Source: Bacillaceae bacterium
GTDB taxonomy: Bacteria; Bacillota; Bacilli; JACDOE01
Length of the DNA stretch: 64,000 nucleotides
Assembly (NCBI GenBank): GCA_017656255.1
Contig: JACDOE010000001.1
Coordinates: 186,001-250,000 of the forward strand
Direction of reading: 5' to 3'
In this document: in pieces, positions 9,071 to 16,217 of the stretch
Position numbering within the stretch: position 1 is the first letter of the stretch
Layout of the letters: each line of letters begins with the position of its first letter
The notes under the pieces: generated by a model
What the model was told of the DNA's origin: nothing
What the model saw: only the letters and a program-made list of their open reading frames with translations
Database searches by the model: none
Translations under genes and position numbers: made by a program

Positions 9071-9385
9071 ATGGCAATAGAACATGTGACAGATCAAAAT
9101 TTTCAGGACCAGGTATCAAATGGCACGGTACTTGTAGACTTCTGGGCTCCGTGGTGCGGCCCTTGTAAAATGATTGCGCCGGTACTTGAAGAGCTGGATC
9201 AGGAAATCGGGGACAAATTGAAAATCGTTAAACTGAATGTCGATGAAAACCCTGAATCAGCAGGACGTTACGGTGTGATGAGCATCCCGACTTTGATTGT
9301 GTTCAAGGACGGTCAGCCTGTTGATAAAATCGTCGGTTTTCAACCGAAAGAGGCACTGCTCGGTACATTGAATAAACATATCTAA
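9071..9385 (+). CDS. trxA: Thioredoxin
   Basis: A 104-residue thioredoxin with the classic redox-active WCGPC motif at residues 28-32 and the cis-proline motif SIPTL near residue 74. It is a cytoplasmic disulfide reductase, kept reduced by thioredoxin reductase, serving ribonucleotide reductase, methionine sulfoxide reductase and others. Location directly after etfA is the same as in B. subtilis. Start at ATG 9071 with TTAGGAGG upstream. Confidence 0.98.
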   Translation: MAIEHVTDQNFQDQVSNGTVLVDFWAPWCGPCKMIAPVLEELDQEIGDKLKIVKLNVDENPESAGRYGVMSIPTLIVFKDGQPVDKIVGFQPKEALLGTLNKHI

Positions 9386-9425
9386 ATGTCGGTAGAAGCT
9401 TAAGGGTTAATCGATTCGAAATGTG

Positions 9426-9454
9426 ATCCCCGTTTGTAAAAACGGGGATTTTTC
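9426..9454 (+). terminator. Terminator after trxA
   Basis: Perfect ten-base arms ATCCCCGTTT (9426-9435) and AAACGGGGAT (9440-9449), a four-base loop, then a T run. Confidence 0.9.
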
Positions 9455-9500
9455 ATTAAGATTATACATAGTCAATGAATCTTAAAGGGAGGAGCTTTTT

Positions 9501-10622
9501 ATGGATCCACGCATGGAACAGCTGGCCCGGCAACTGGTCCGGCACTCGATTCGCCTTCAGAAAGGGGAAAATGTTCTGATAGAGGTTTTCGGTACCGGAG
9601 ACGAATCCCGACTTGCCCGTGCTATCATCAAGGAAGTATATCATCACGATGGTATCCCATATGTACAGCAGCATGACATGCAAATCTACCGTGCGTTATT
9701 AAAAAATACGACACGTGAACAACTGGAAAACCAGATGTCCTGGGATAAAAATCGTATGGAGCAAATGGATGCCTATATCGGGATTCGCGGCGGGGACAAT
9801 CATGCCGAGTTATCCGATGTACCGGAAGAAAAAATGACCTTATTCATCAATCATTATCAGAAGAAAGTACATACAGAAACCCGGGTTCCGAAAACAAAAT
9901 GGGTAATTCTCCGCTTTCCGACACCGTCCATGGCCCAATCAGCTGACATGAGTACAGAAGCTTTCGAAGACTTCTATTATCAGACCTGTACACTGGATTA
10001 CAGCAAAATGGAAGAAGCGGTCCGGCCACTCAAGGCGTTGATGGAAAAAACGGACACTGTTCGCATTACCGGTCCGGGTACGGATTTGACTTTCTCCATT
10101 AAAGATATGCCGGTCATTCCCTGTACAGGTGAATTCAACATCCCCGACGGGGAAATCTTTACAGCACCGGTCCGTGATTCGGTAAACGGCAAAATTACGT
10201 ATAACACACCATCCCAGTATCTCGGTACCTCGTTTGAAAATGTATCTTTTGAAATCCGGGATGGAAAAATTGTAAATGCGACTGCCAATCATACGGAAAA
10301 AATCAATCATATCCTGGATTCGGATGAAGGCGCCCGTTATTTTGGCGAGTTTGCCCTGGGACTGAATCCTTATATCTTACATCCGATGAAAGATACCCTG
10401 TTTGATGAAAAAATAGCAGGCAGTTTTCATTTCACACCGGGAAACGCCTATGATATGGCATTTAACGGAAACCGATCCTCTGTCCACTGGGACCTGGTCA
10501 ATATCCAGCGCCCGGAGTATGGAGGAGGCGAAATCTATTTTGATGATGTGCTGATCCGTAAAGACGGGGAATTCGTTCTACCTGAACTGAAAGCCTTAAA
10601 CCCGGAAAATCTGAAGGAATAA
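9501..10622 (+). CDS. M29-family metalloaminopeptidase (AmpS/aminopeptidase T-like)
   Basis: A 373-residue member of peptidase family M29, cytoplasmic two-metal aminopeptidases first known from thermophiles. Matching features are the N-terminal ARQLVRHSIRLQKGENVLIE segment, GPGTDLTFSI in mid-protein, GEIFTAPVRDSVNGKI with a metal-binding glutamate, GARYFGEFALGLNP, and the C-terminal SSVHWDLV and GGGEIYFDDVLIRKDG segments containing likely metal ligands. It is somewhat shorter than the roughly 410 residues of AmpS. ATG start with GGGAGGAG. It probably shares a transcript with the pseudouridine synthase 12 nt downstream. Confidence 0.88.
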   Translation: MDPRMEQLARQLVRHSIRLQKGENVLIEVFGTGDESRLARAIIKEVYHHDGIPYVQQHDMQIYRALLKNTTREQLENQMSWDKNRMEQMDAYIGIRGGDNHAELSDVPEEKMTLFINHYQKKVHTETRVPKTKWVILRFPTPSMAQSADMSTEAFEDFYYQTCTLDYSKMEEAVRPLKALMEKTDTVRITGPGTDLTFSIKDMPVIPCTGEFNIPDGEIFTAPVRDSVNGKITYNTPSQYLGTSFENVSFEIRDGKIVNATANHTEKINHILDSDEGARYFGEFALGLNPYILHPMKDTLFDEKIAGSFHFTPGNAYDMAFNGNRSSVHWDLVNIQRPEYGGGEIYFDDVLIRKDGEFVLPELKALNPENLKE

Positions 10623-10634
10623 CAGGGTGACACG

Positions 10635-11555
10635 ATGATCAAAGAAGCCAGCGAAACCTTTATCCTGTTTTATATGAACAAACCGTTTCAGAAAGAGACG
10701 ACGATCAAAGAATTTCTTAGAAACCGGTATCACATCTCAAGACGGACGCTGACATCCTTAAAAAAGGAAGGAAATATCCTGCTTAATTCAAAACCGGTAT
10801 TTGTGGATCATCCCCTGCAACAAGGGGATGAACTTATGTTGATCTGGCCGGATGAACCGGTGGACTATATCAAACCGGAACCGATCCCGCTTGACATTCG
10901 TTACGAAGATGATTTCCTCCTGATCGTCAATAAGCCGGCCGGCCTTCCGGTTCATCCCACCATGGGATATCGGGAGGGCACCCTTGCCGGTGGTGTCCTT
11001 TATTACATGAACAAGAAAGGACTGCGGCGAAAATTTCGCCCGATTAATCGCCTGGATCGCAACACGTCGGGCATGATGATGGTAGCCAAAAACCAGTGGA
11101 TTCATCAACAGTTTTCCCGGGAACGAAAAAAGAAACGGTTGAAACGAAAATACCTGGCGATCGTTCATGGCAAATGGGGGAACCGGGGAGAAACCGGAAC
11201 GATTAACCGCCCCATCGCCAGAAAAAAAGATTCCATCATTGAAAGAGAAGTTTCGGAGGACGGGAAAGAGGCAGTCACGCACTGGCGGGTTGTAGAGAGT
11301 GAAGAGGCTTATTCTCTCATGGAATTTCAACTGGAGACAGGTCGAACCCATCAGATTCGGGTCCATGCGGCAGATGCCGGGCACCCCCTGGCCGGTGATG
11401 ATTTGTACGGTGGAGACTCTGCACATATCGACCGACAGGCCCTCCATGCCTATTTTATTCAATTTGTTCATCCGGTGAGTCGAAATTTGACGAAGGTGTC
11501 CTGTGAAATGCCGAGTGACATGGATCAACTGTGGAAACGTTTTCACAAAAAGTAA
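10635..11555 (+). CDS. RluD-family pseudouridine synthase
   Basis: A 306-residue RluA/RluD-type enzyme that isomerises uridine to pseudouridine in rRNA or tRNA. An S4-like RNA-binding domain occupies about residues 18-80 (FLRNRYHISRRTLTSLKKEG ... GDELMLIWP). The catalytic domain carries IVNKPAGLPVHP and the catalytic-aspartate motif NRLDRNTSG near residue 140, then FQLETGRTHQIRVH. It resembles the Bacillus paralogues YhcT and YjbO; which uridine is modified cannot be deduced. Start ATG at 10635 has only a weak upstream GGGTGA. Confidence 0.88.
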   Translation: MIKEASETFILFYMNKPFQKETTIKEFLRNRYHISRRTLTSLKKEGNILLNSKPVFVDHPLQQGDELMLIWPDEPVDYIKPEPIPLDIRYEDDFLLIVNKPAGLPVHPTMGYREGTLAGGVLYYMNKKGLRRKFRPINRLDRNTSGMMMVAKNQWIHQQFSRERKKKRLKRKYLAIVHGKWGNRGETGTINRPIARKKDSIIEREVSEDGKEAVTHWRVVESEEAYSLMEFQLETGRTHQIRVHAADAGHPLAGDDLYGGDSAHIDRQALHAYFIQFVHPVSRNLTKVSCEMPSDMDQLWKRFHKK

Positions 11556-11585
11556 TTTTGTCTTTTTTATCAAGTGGACACCTGT

Positions 11586-11591
11586 TATAAT
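11586..11591 (+). promoter_or_regulatory. Probable -10 box of the ABC importer operon
   Basis: A consensus TATAAT 53 nt ahead of the substrate-binding protein start. The -35 region is a T-rich stretch without a good match, so promoter strength is uncertain. Confidence 0.45.
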
Positions 11592-11643
11592 ATGAAATAT
11601 GTTGAATAATTTTTAGAAAAATTCAAACAGGGGGTTATGCAAT

Positions 11644-12639
11644 TTGAAAAAGTTCATAATGGTACTTATGGTGGGCTTACTGGTTCTTCTGGCTGCCTGT
11701 AGTCAGTCAACAGATCAGCCCGAAGGAGAACAATTAACCATCGGCATTATTCAATATGTGGAACATCCTTCTCTGGATGCAGCACGGGATGGTTTTATAA
11801 AAGCACTGGAGGACGCTGGATATAAGGATGGCGAAAATATTACCATCGACCTTCAGAATGCCCAGGCTCAGCAATCCAACAACAAGACAATTGCCCAGAA
11901 ATTTGTTGCAGACAAGGTGGATCTTGTTCTAGCGATTGCCACGCCCAGTGCGCAGGCTATCGTGAATGAAACGGATGAGATTCCGATCCTGTTTACGGCG
12001 ATTACAGATCCGCTTGGGGCCAAACTGGTCAGCGATCTTGAAAAACCGGGCGGAAATGTAACCGGTACGTCCGATACGCATCCGGATGCAATCAAGAATA
12101 CAATGGAATCAATTGCAAAGCTTTTTCCAGATGCGAAGAATGTAGGAATCATTTATAATGATGGAGAACAAAACTCTGTCGTCAATGTTGAGAATGCCAA
12201 AAAACATCTTGATGAACTGGGGTTGACTCCGGTTGAAGCAACGGTCTCCAACAGTTCTGAAGTAAAGCAGGCGGCAGATTCGCTTGTGGGACGAGCTGAT
12301 GTCATCTATGTACCGAAAGACAACACAACTGTATCCGCTCTGGAATCTGTGATTCAGGTTGCCAACGAACAGGATATTCCGCTATTTGTCGGTGAGGCCG
12401 ATTCCGTTAGAAAAGGCGGATTCGCCGGTTATGGTTTTGAATATGAAGATCTGGGTTATGCAACAGGAGAAATGGCTCTGCAAATCATCGAAGAAGGCAA
12501 GAAACCCGGAGATATTCCAGTAGCTTTCCCGGAAAACCTTGATCTTGTGATCAATGTTAAAGCGGCTGAGGAACAGGGAATCAACCTGGATGAATTGCCT
12601 CAGGATATACTGGAAAATGCGGTTCGCATCGGTGAATAA
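11644..12639 (+). CDS. ABC transporter substrate-binding lipoprotein (TrpX/DUF534 type)
   Basis: A 331-residue lipoprotein with a lipobox ending at C19 (LVLLAACS). The mature part matches the ABC_sub_bind (DUF534) family: LTIGIIQYVEHPSLDAARDGF, DLVLAIATPSAQAI, ITDPLGAKLVSDLEKPGGNVTG, VGIIYNDGEQNS and IYVPKDNTTVSALES. Family members bind aromatic amino acids or related nutrients; TrpX of streptococci is the best-known case. The start is TTG at 11644 behind CAGGGGG. Downstream permease and ATPase genes complete the importer. A terminator-like hairpin follows, consistent with more binding protein than membrane subunits. Confidence 0.88.
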   Translation: MKKFIMVLMVGLLVLLAACSQSTDQPEGEQLTIGIIQYVEHPSLDAARDGFIKALEDAGYKDGENITIDLQNAQAQQSNNKTIAQKFVADKVDLVLAIATPSAQAIVNETDEIPILFTAITDPLGAKLVSDLEKPGGNVTGTSDTHPDAIKNTMESIAKLFPDAKNVGIIYNDGEQNSVVNVENAKKHLDELGLTPVEATVSNSSEVKQAADSLVGRADVIYVPKDNTTVSALESVIQVANEQDIPLFVGEADSVRKGGFAGYGFEYEDLGYATGEMALQIIEEGKKPGDIPVAFPENLDLVINVKAAEEQGINLDELPQDILENAVRIGE

Positions 12640-12659
12640 AAACTTCTTGTTTTTATCTT

Positions 12660-12690
12660 GAGCCATGGGGTTTCACCCTGTGGCTCTTTT
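12660..12690 (+). terminator. Intra-operon attenuating terminator
   Basis: GAGCCA..GGGGT and ACCC..TGGCTC pair around a small loop, followed by TTTT. It lies between the binding-protein and permease genes, where partial termination would raise binding protein over permease. Confidence 0.7.
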
Positions 12691-12734
12691 ACGGAAAAAA
12701 CAATATACATTTTTTGTATTGAAAGGAGGACATT

Positions 12735-13652
12735 ATGGTTCATTCACTATTCGGAGCATTCGAATCAGGAGTCATTTTTGCCATTATGGCCCTGGGCGTA
12801 TATTTAACCTTTCGAATTCTCAATTTTCCCGACCTGACGGTTGACGGTAGTTTCGCGACCGGTGGGGCTGTAGCAGCCGTTATGATTGTGAACGGATTTT
12901 CACCTTATGTTTCAACCATCGCTGCCTTTTTCGCCGGGTTGGCTGTGGGTGCCTTTACCGGAATCCTGCATACCAAAGGGAAAATCAACCCGCTACTCGC
13001 AGGTATTCTGTCCATGATCGCCCTGTGGTCCATCAATCTACGAATTATGGGAAAGGCGAATATCGGACTTCTCGGTCATGATACCGTCATCTCCCAGATC
13101 AAATCGTTCTTCACCTCTTTTCCGTACCCGATCCTTTTTACAATGGCATTATTGGTTTTTATTATTAAATTATTGGTGGATTGGTTCCTGGATACGGAAA
13201 TTGGACTGGCTATGAGAGCGACGGGTGATAACCCCCGCATGATACGCAGTTTTGCCGTCAATACCGACAACACGATTATCCTGGGAGTGGCGCTATCCAA
13301 TGGTCTTGTCGCCTTTTCGGGAGCCCTGTGGTCCCAGTCCCAGGGATTTGCCGATGTCTCAATGGGGATCGGTATGATCATTATTGGACTGGCTTCCGTC
13401 ATTATCGGGGAAGCGGTATTTGGGGACCGTTCCATCAAGCGGGCTACCCTGGCCGTCATCGGCGGTGCGATCATTTACCGGATCGTGGTGGCCATTGCCC
13501 TTCGTGTCGGACTGGATGCCCAGGACATGAAACTGATGACGGCGTTGATTGTTATTTTCGCTTTGATTGCCCCTCGTTTGACCGCATCTTACCGGGAGAA
13601 AAAACGGCGTGCCGAGCGTCAGAAAAACGCTTCGGCCGGGCTGGAAGGATGA
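12735..13652 (+). CDS. ABC transporter permease (TrpY-type, branched-chain/ribose-like)
   Basis: A 305-residue integral membrane protein with about eight to nine hydrophobic segments, of the BPD_transp_2 class. The motif LTFRILNFPDLTVDGSFATG near the N terminus and EIGLAMRATGDNPRMIRS in the cytoplasmic loop that contacts the ATPase (about residue 155) mark this subfamily. ATG start behind AAAGGAGGA. The gene follows the binding protein and its stop lies 10 nt before the ATPase start. Confidence 0.88.
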   Translation: MVHSLFGAFESGVIFAIMALGVYLTFRILNFPDLTVDGSFATGGAVAAVMIVNGFSPYVSTIAAFFAGLAVGAFTGILHTKGKINPLLAGILSMIALWSINLRIMGKANIGLLGHDTVISQIKSFFTSFPYPILFTMALLVFIIKLLVDWFLDTEIGLAMRATGDNPRMIRSFAVNTDNTIILGVALSNGLVAFSGALWSQSQGFADVSMGIGMIIIGLASVIIGEAVFGDRSIKRATLAVIGGAIIYRIVVAIALRVGLDAQDMKLMTALIVIFALIAPRLTASYREKKRRAERQKNASAGLEG

Positions 13653-13662
13653 GGTGGATCAC

Positions 13663-14457
13663 ATGTTAAAATTAAACAATATCCTGAAAATTTTTAATGA
13701 AGGTACAATTGATGAAAAAATAGCCCTGAGTCATGTTAATTTACATCTGAATCCCGGTGATTTTGTCACGATAATCGGGAGTAACGGGGCGGGTAAATCT
13801 ACGCTGATGAATATTATTTCCGGTGTGCTGATTCCGGATGAAGGAACGGTTGAAATTGACGGACAGGTTGTTAACAATCTCCCGGAATACAAACGCGCTC
13901 CCATGATTGGACGGGTGTTTCAGGACCCGATGGCCGGCACCTCACCGACCATGACCATCGAAGAAAATCTGGCGATGGCTTATGCCCGCGATAAAAAACG
14001 GACTCTGAAATTGGGGGTCAATAAAAAGCGCCGTGAACTGTTTAGAGAATACCTTGAAACCCTTCATCTCGGCCTGGAAAACCGGTTGAATGCCAAAGTC
14101 GGTTTATTGTCCGGCGGGGAAAGACAGGCTTTAAGTTTGTTGATGGCTACTTTTACACAGCCCAAAGTTCTTTTGCTGGATGAACATACGGCGGCGCTGG
14201 ATCCATCCCGTGCCCGCCTGATTACAGATTTAACAAAAGAGATCGTTGAAAAACATCATCTGACCACTTTGATGGTTACCCATAACATGCAACAGGCACT
14301 CGATCTTGGGAATCGCCTGATCATGATGGACAGCGGTCAGATCATTCTTGATGTTCCGGAAGAAAAGAAAAAGGATCTGACGATAGAAGGATTGCTGGCG
14401 GAATTTGAACGCCTCCGTGGCGAAAAGTTTGCGAGCGACCGTGCCATTTTGGGATAA
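13663..14457 (+). CDS. ABC transporter ATP-binding protein (TrpZ-type)
   Basis: A 264-residue ABC ATPase: Walker A GSNGAGKS at residues 39-46, signature LSGGERQALS near 148, and Walker B LLLDEHTAALDP near 170 followed by the switch histidine (VTHNMQ). The frame extends upstream to 13609 but ATG 13663 is preferred because GAGGTGG precedes it and it aligns with the family N terminus. It completes the three-gene importer. Confidence 0.9.
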   Translation: MLKLNNILKIFNEGTIDEKIALSHVNLHLNPGDFVTIIGSNGAGKSTLMNIISGVLIPDEGTVEIDGQVVNNLPEYKRAPMIGRVFQDPMAGTSPTMTIEENLAMAYARDKKRTLKLGVNKKRRELFREYLETLHLGLENRLNAKVGLLSGGERQALSLLMATFTQPKVLLLDEHTAALDPSRARLITDLTKEIVEKHHLTTLMVTHNMQQALDLGNRLIMMDSGQIILDVPEEKKKDLTIEGLLAEFERLRGEKFASDRAILG

Positions 14458-14484
14458 AAATGTCAATGAAATACGATCTTGATG

Positions 14485-14515
14485 AACCACCGTATAAATA
14501 ACGGTGGTTTTATTT
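14485..14515 (+). terminator. Terminator after the ABC importer
   Basis: Nine-base arms AACCACCGT (14485-14493) and ACGGTGGTT (14501-14509) followed by a T-rich tail. Confidence 0.88.
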
Positions 14516-14594
14516 ATCATTAGAACGATTGTGATTCATGTTACAATGTAGAGGTGGAAAATTTTTTGAATGGGAAATGAAAGGATGATCGCTG

Positions 14595-15632
14595 ATGTCG
14601 CTGTTATTTGAACCGTACACGATCAAGAACCTGACCCTTGACAATCGTATCGTGATGTCGCCGATGTGCATGTATTCGGCGACTGAAGAGGGAGTTGTGA
14701 CGGACTGGCATCTGGTGCATTACGGAGCACGGGCTGCCGGCGGAGTCGGATTAATGATACTGGAGGCGACAGCCGTTGAAAGCAGAGGACGGATCAGTCC
14801 GCGTGATCTGGGATTATGGGACGATCGTCATATGGAAGGGCTGAAAAAAATCGTTGACTTCGCCCATGAACAGGGATGTAAAGTAGGGATTCAACTGGCT
14901 CATGCCGGCCGGAAGGCGGAGCTGGAGGAAGAAATTATCGCCCCCAGTGCCATTGCCTTTGATGAGGGTTGGAAATTGCCCCGGGAAATGAGTCCGGAAG
15001 ATATTCAGGCGGTTGTAAAAGCGTTTGGACAGGCAGCCCGCCGGGCCAGGGAAATTGGATTTGATGTGATCGAATTGCATGCCGCTCACGGTTACTTGTT
15101 AAATGAATTTTTATCCCCCCTTTCCAACCAGAGAACGGACGAATACGGTGGAAGTCTGGACAACCGCTTTCGCATCGTTAAAGAAGTGATTCAGGAAGTC
15201 CGCAGCGAGTGGCCGGTTGACTATCCATTGTTTGCACGTATTTCAGCGGTGGATTATGTGCCGGAAGGTCAGGAAAAGCAGGGAATTACCATCGAGGATA
15301 GTATTCAGATAGCGAGCATGATGCATGAAGCAGGCGTTGATTTGATTGATGTGTCTTCCGGTGCGGTTTTACCCGTACGTCCACCCAGCATTTATCCTGG
15401 CTTTCAGGTACAATACGCGGAACAAATCAAAAAAGAAACCGGTATTCCGACGGCTGCAGTTGGTCTCATCACAACACCGGAACAGGGAGAAGAGATTATC
15501 GGAAACGAAAGAGCCGATCTTGTTCTGCTGGGAAGAGAATTACTTCGCGATCCGCAGTGGGTACTTCGGGTCAGACACGGCAAACAAATGACGTATGAAG
15601 GCCCCGAACAGTACCGGAGAGCATTTAGATAA
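14595..15632 (+). CDS. namA: NADPH dehydrogenase, old yellow enzyme family (YqjM/NamA)
   Basis: A 345-residue FMN-dependent TIM-barrel ene-reductase. Typical YqjM features are RIVMSPMCMYSA (with the active-site cysteine near residue 26), QLAHAGRKAE near 101, the substrate-binding ELHAAHGYLLNEFLSPLSN and the FMN-phosphate region (VGLITTPEQ ... LLGRELLRDP). It reduces activated C=C bonds of enals, enones and nitro compounds with NADPH. ATG start at 14595 behind AAAGGATGA. A monocistronic unit, bounded by terminators. Confidence 0.93.
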   Translation: MSLLFEPYTIKNLTLDNRIVMSPMCMYSATEEGVVTDWHLVHYGARAAGGVGLMILEATAVESRGRISPRDLGLWDDRHMEGLKKIVDFAHEQGCKVGIQLAHAGRKAELEEEIIAPSAIAFDEGWKLPREMSPEDIQAVVKAFGQAARRAREIGFDVIELHAAHGYLLNEFLSPLSNQRTDEYGGSLDNRFRIVKEVIQEVRSEWPVDYPLFARISAVDYVPEGQEKQGITIEDSIQIASMMHEAGVDLIDVSSGAVLPVRPPSIYPGFQVQYAEQIKKETGIPTAAVGLITTPEQGEEIIGNERADLVLLGRELLRDPQWVLRVRHGKQMTYEGPEQYRRAFR

Positions 15633-15656
15633 CAGAAGAGATCATTGGTGATTAGT

Positions 15657-15724
15657 AGCCTTCCTTATACCTGCAGACCCGTAGCAGAATGGCGGATCTG
15701 TAAAACAAGGAGGGCTTTTTTGTT
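15657..15724 (+). terminator. Terminator after namA (extended hairpin)
   Basis: Arms AGCCTTCCTT (15657-15666) and AAGGAGGGCT (15707-15716, one G-U pair) enclose a second inner hairpin of about nine pairs, then TTTTTTGTTTT. The long composite stem is unusual for a plain terminator but no ligand-binding motif is recognisable. Confidence 0.7.
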
Positions 15725-15768
15725 TTACAATCAGCACTTTGAGTGAAACTAGAAAAAACGGCTTTTAT

Positions 15769-15830
15769 TCAAACAATTGTTTGATTATTAGCATAAGATG
15801 ATATAAAATATTCAAAAATATATTTGAATA
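15769..15830 (+). promoter_or_regulatory. CadC-type promoter with two operators
   Basis: A -35 TTGATT (15781-15786) and -10 TAAAAT (15804-15809) spaced 17 nt. Two palindromes flank them: TCAAACAATTGTTTGA (15769-15784, perfect), overlapping the -35, and TATTCAAA-N6-TTTGAATA (15809-15830), covering the start point. Both resemble the TCAAA/TTTGA sites of ArsR/SmtB-family CadC, so metal-relieved repression of the following repressor-pump operon is likely. Confidence 0.8.
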
Positions 15831-15845
15831 AGGCGGTGAATCCGG

Positions 15846-16217
15846 ATGCAACAGCGGCGTGACGCCGACCAGTGTGAAGTATATATATTTGATCCCGACA
15901 AAGTAAACCGGCTCAAGGAAAAAGTCGGCATTACCGAAGGGCTGGCCCTTTTGTTTAAAGCCCTGGCCGACGACACAAGGGTAAAGATTGCTTATGCCTT
16001 AACCGAGGAAGACGAACTCTGTGTCTGTGATGTTGCGAACATCGTAGGTTCAACGACGGCTACCGCCTCTCACCATCTGCGGGTGCTACGAAATATGGGG
16101 CTGGCCCGTTATCAGAAGCGGGGCAAAATGGTTTTTTATTCGCTCAAGGATGATCATGTCAGGGATATCATCAAGCTGGCACTGGTTCACCACAGGGAGG
16201 GACACAAAGATGGATGA
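15846..16217 (+). CDS. cadC: ArsR/SmtB-family metal sensor repressor (CadC-like)
   Basis: A 123-residue winged-helix repressor. The ELCVCD motif in helix alpha3 supplies C59 and C61, and an N-terminal C10 (in DQCEVYIF) matches C7 of plasmid pI258 CadC. The second N-terminal cysteine of CadC (C11) is replaced by isoleucine. The recognition helix region (TATASHHLRVLRNMGLARYQKRGK) is canonical. Binding of Cd, Pb, Zn or similar soft metals should release it from the two operators in its promoter. Its last codons overlap the ATG of the ATPase gene by 8 nt, giving translational coupling. Confidence 0.9.
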   Translation: MQQRRDADQCEVYIFDPDKVNRLKEKVGITEGLALLFKALADDTRVKIAYALTEEDELCVCDVANIVGSTTATASHHLRVLRNMGLARYQKRGKMVFYSLKDDHVRDIIKLALVHHREGHKDG

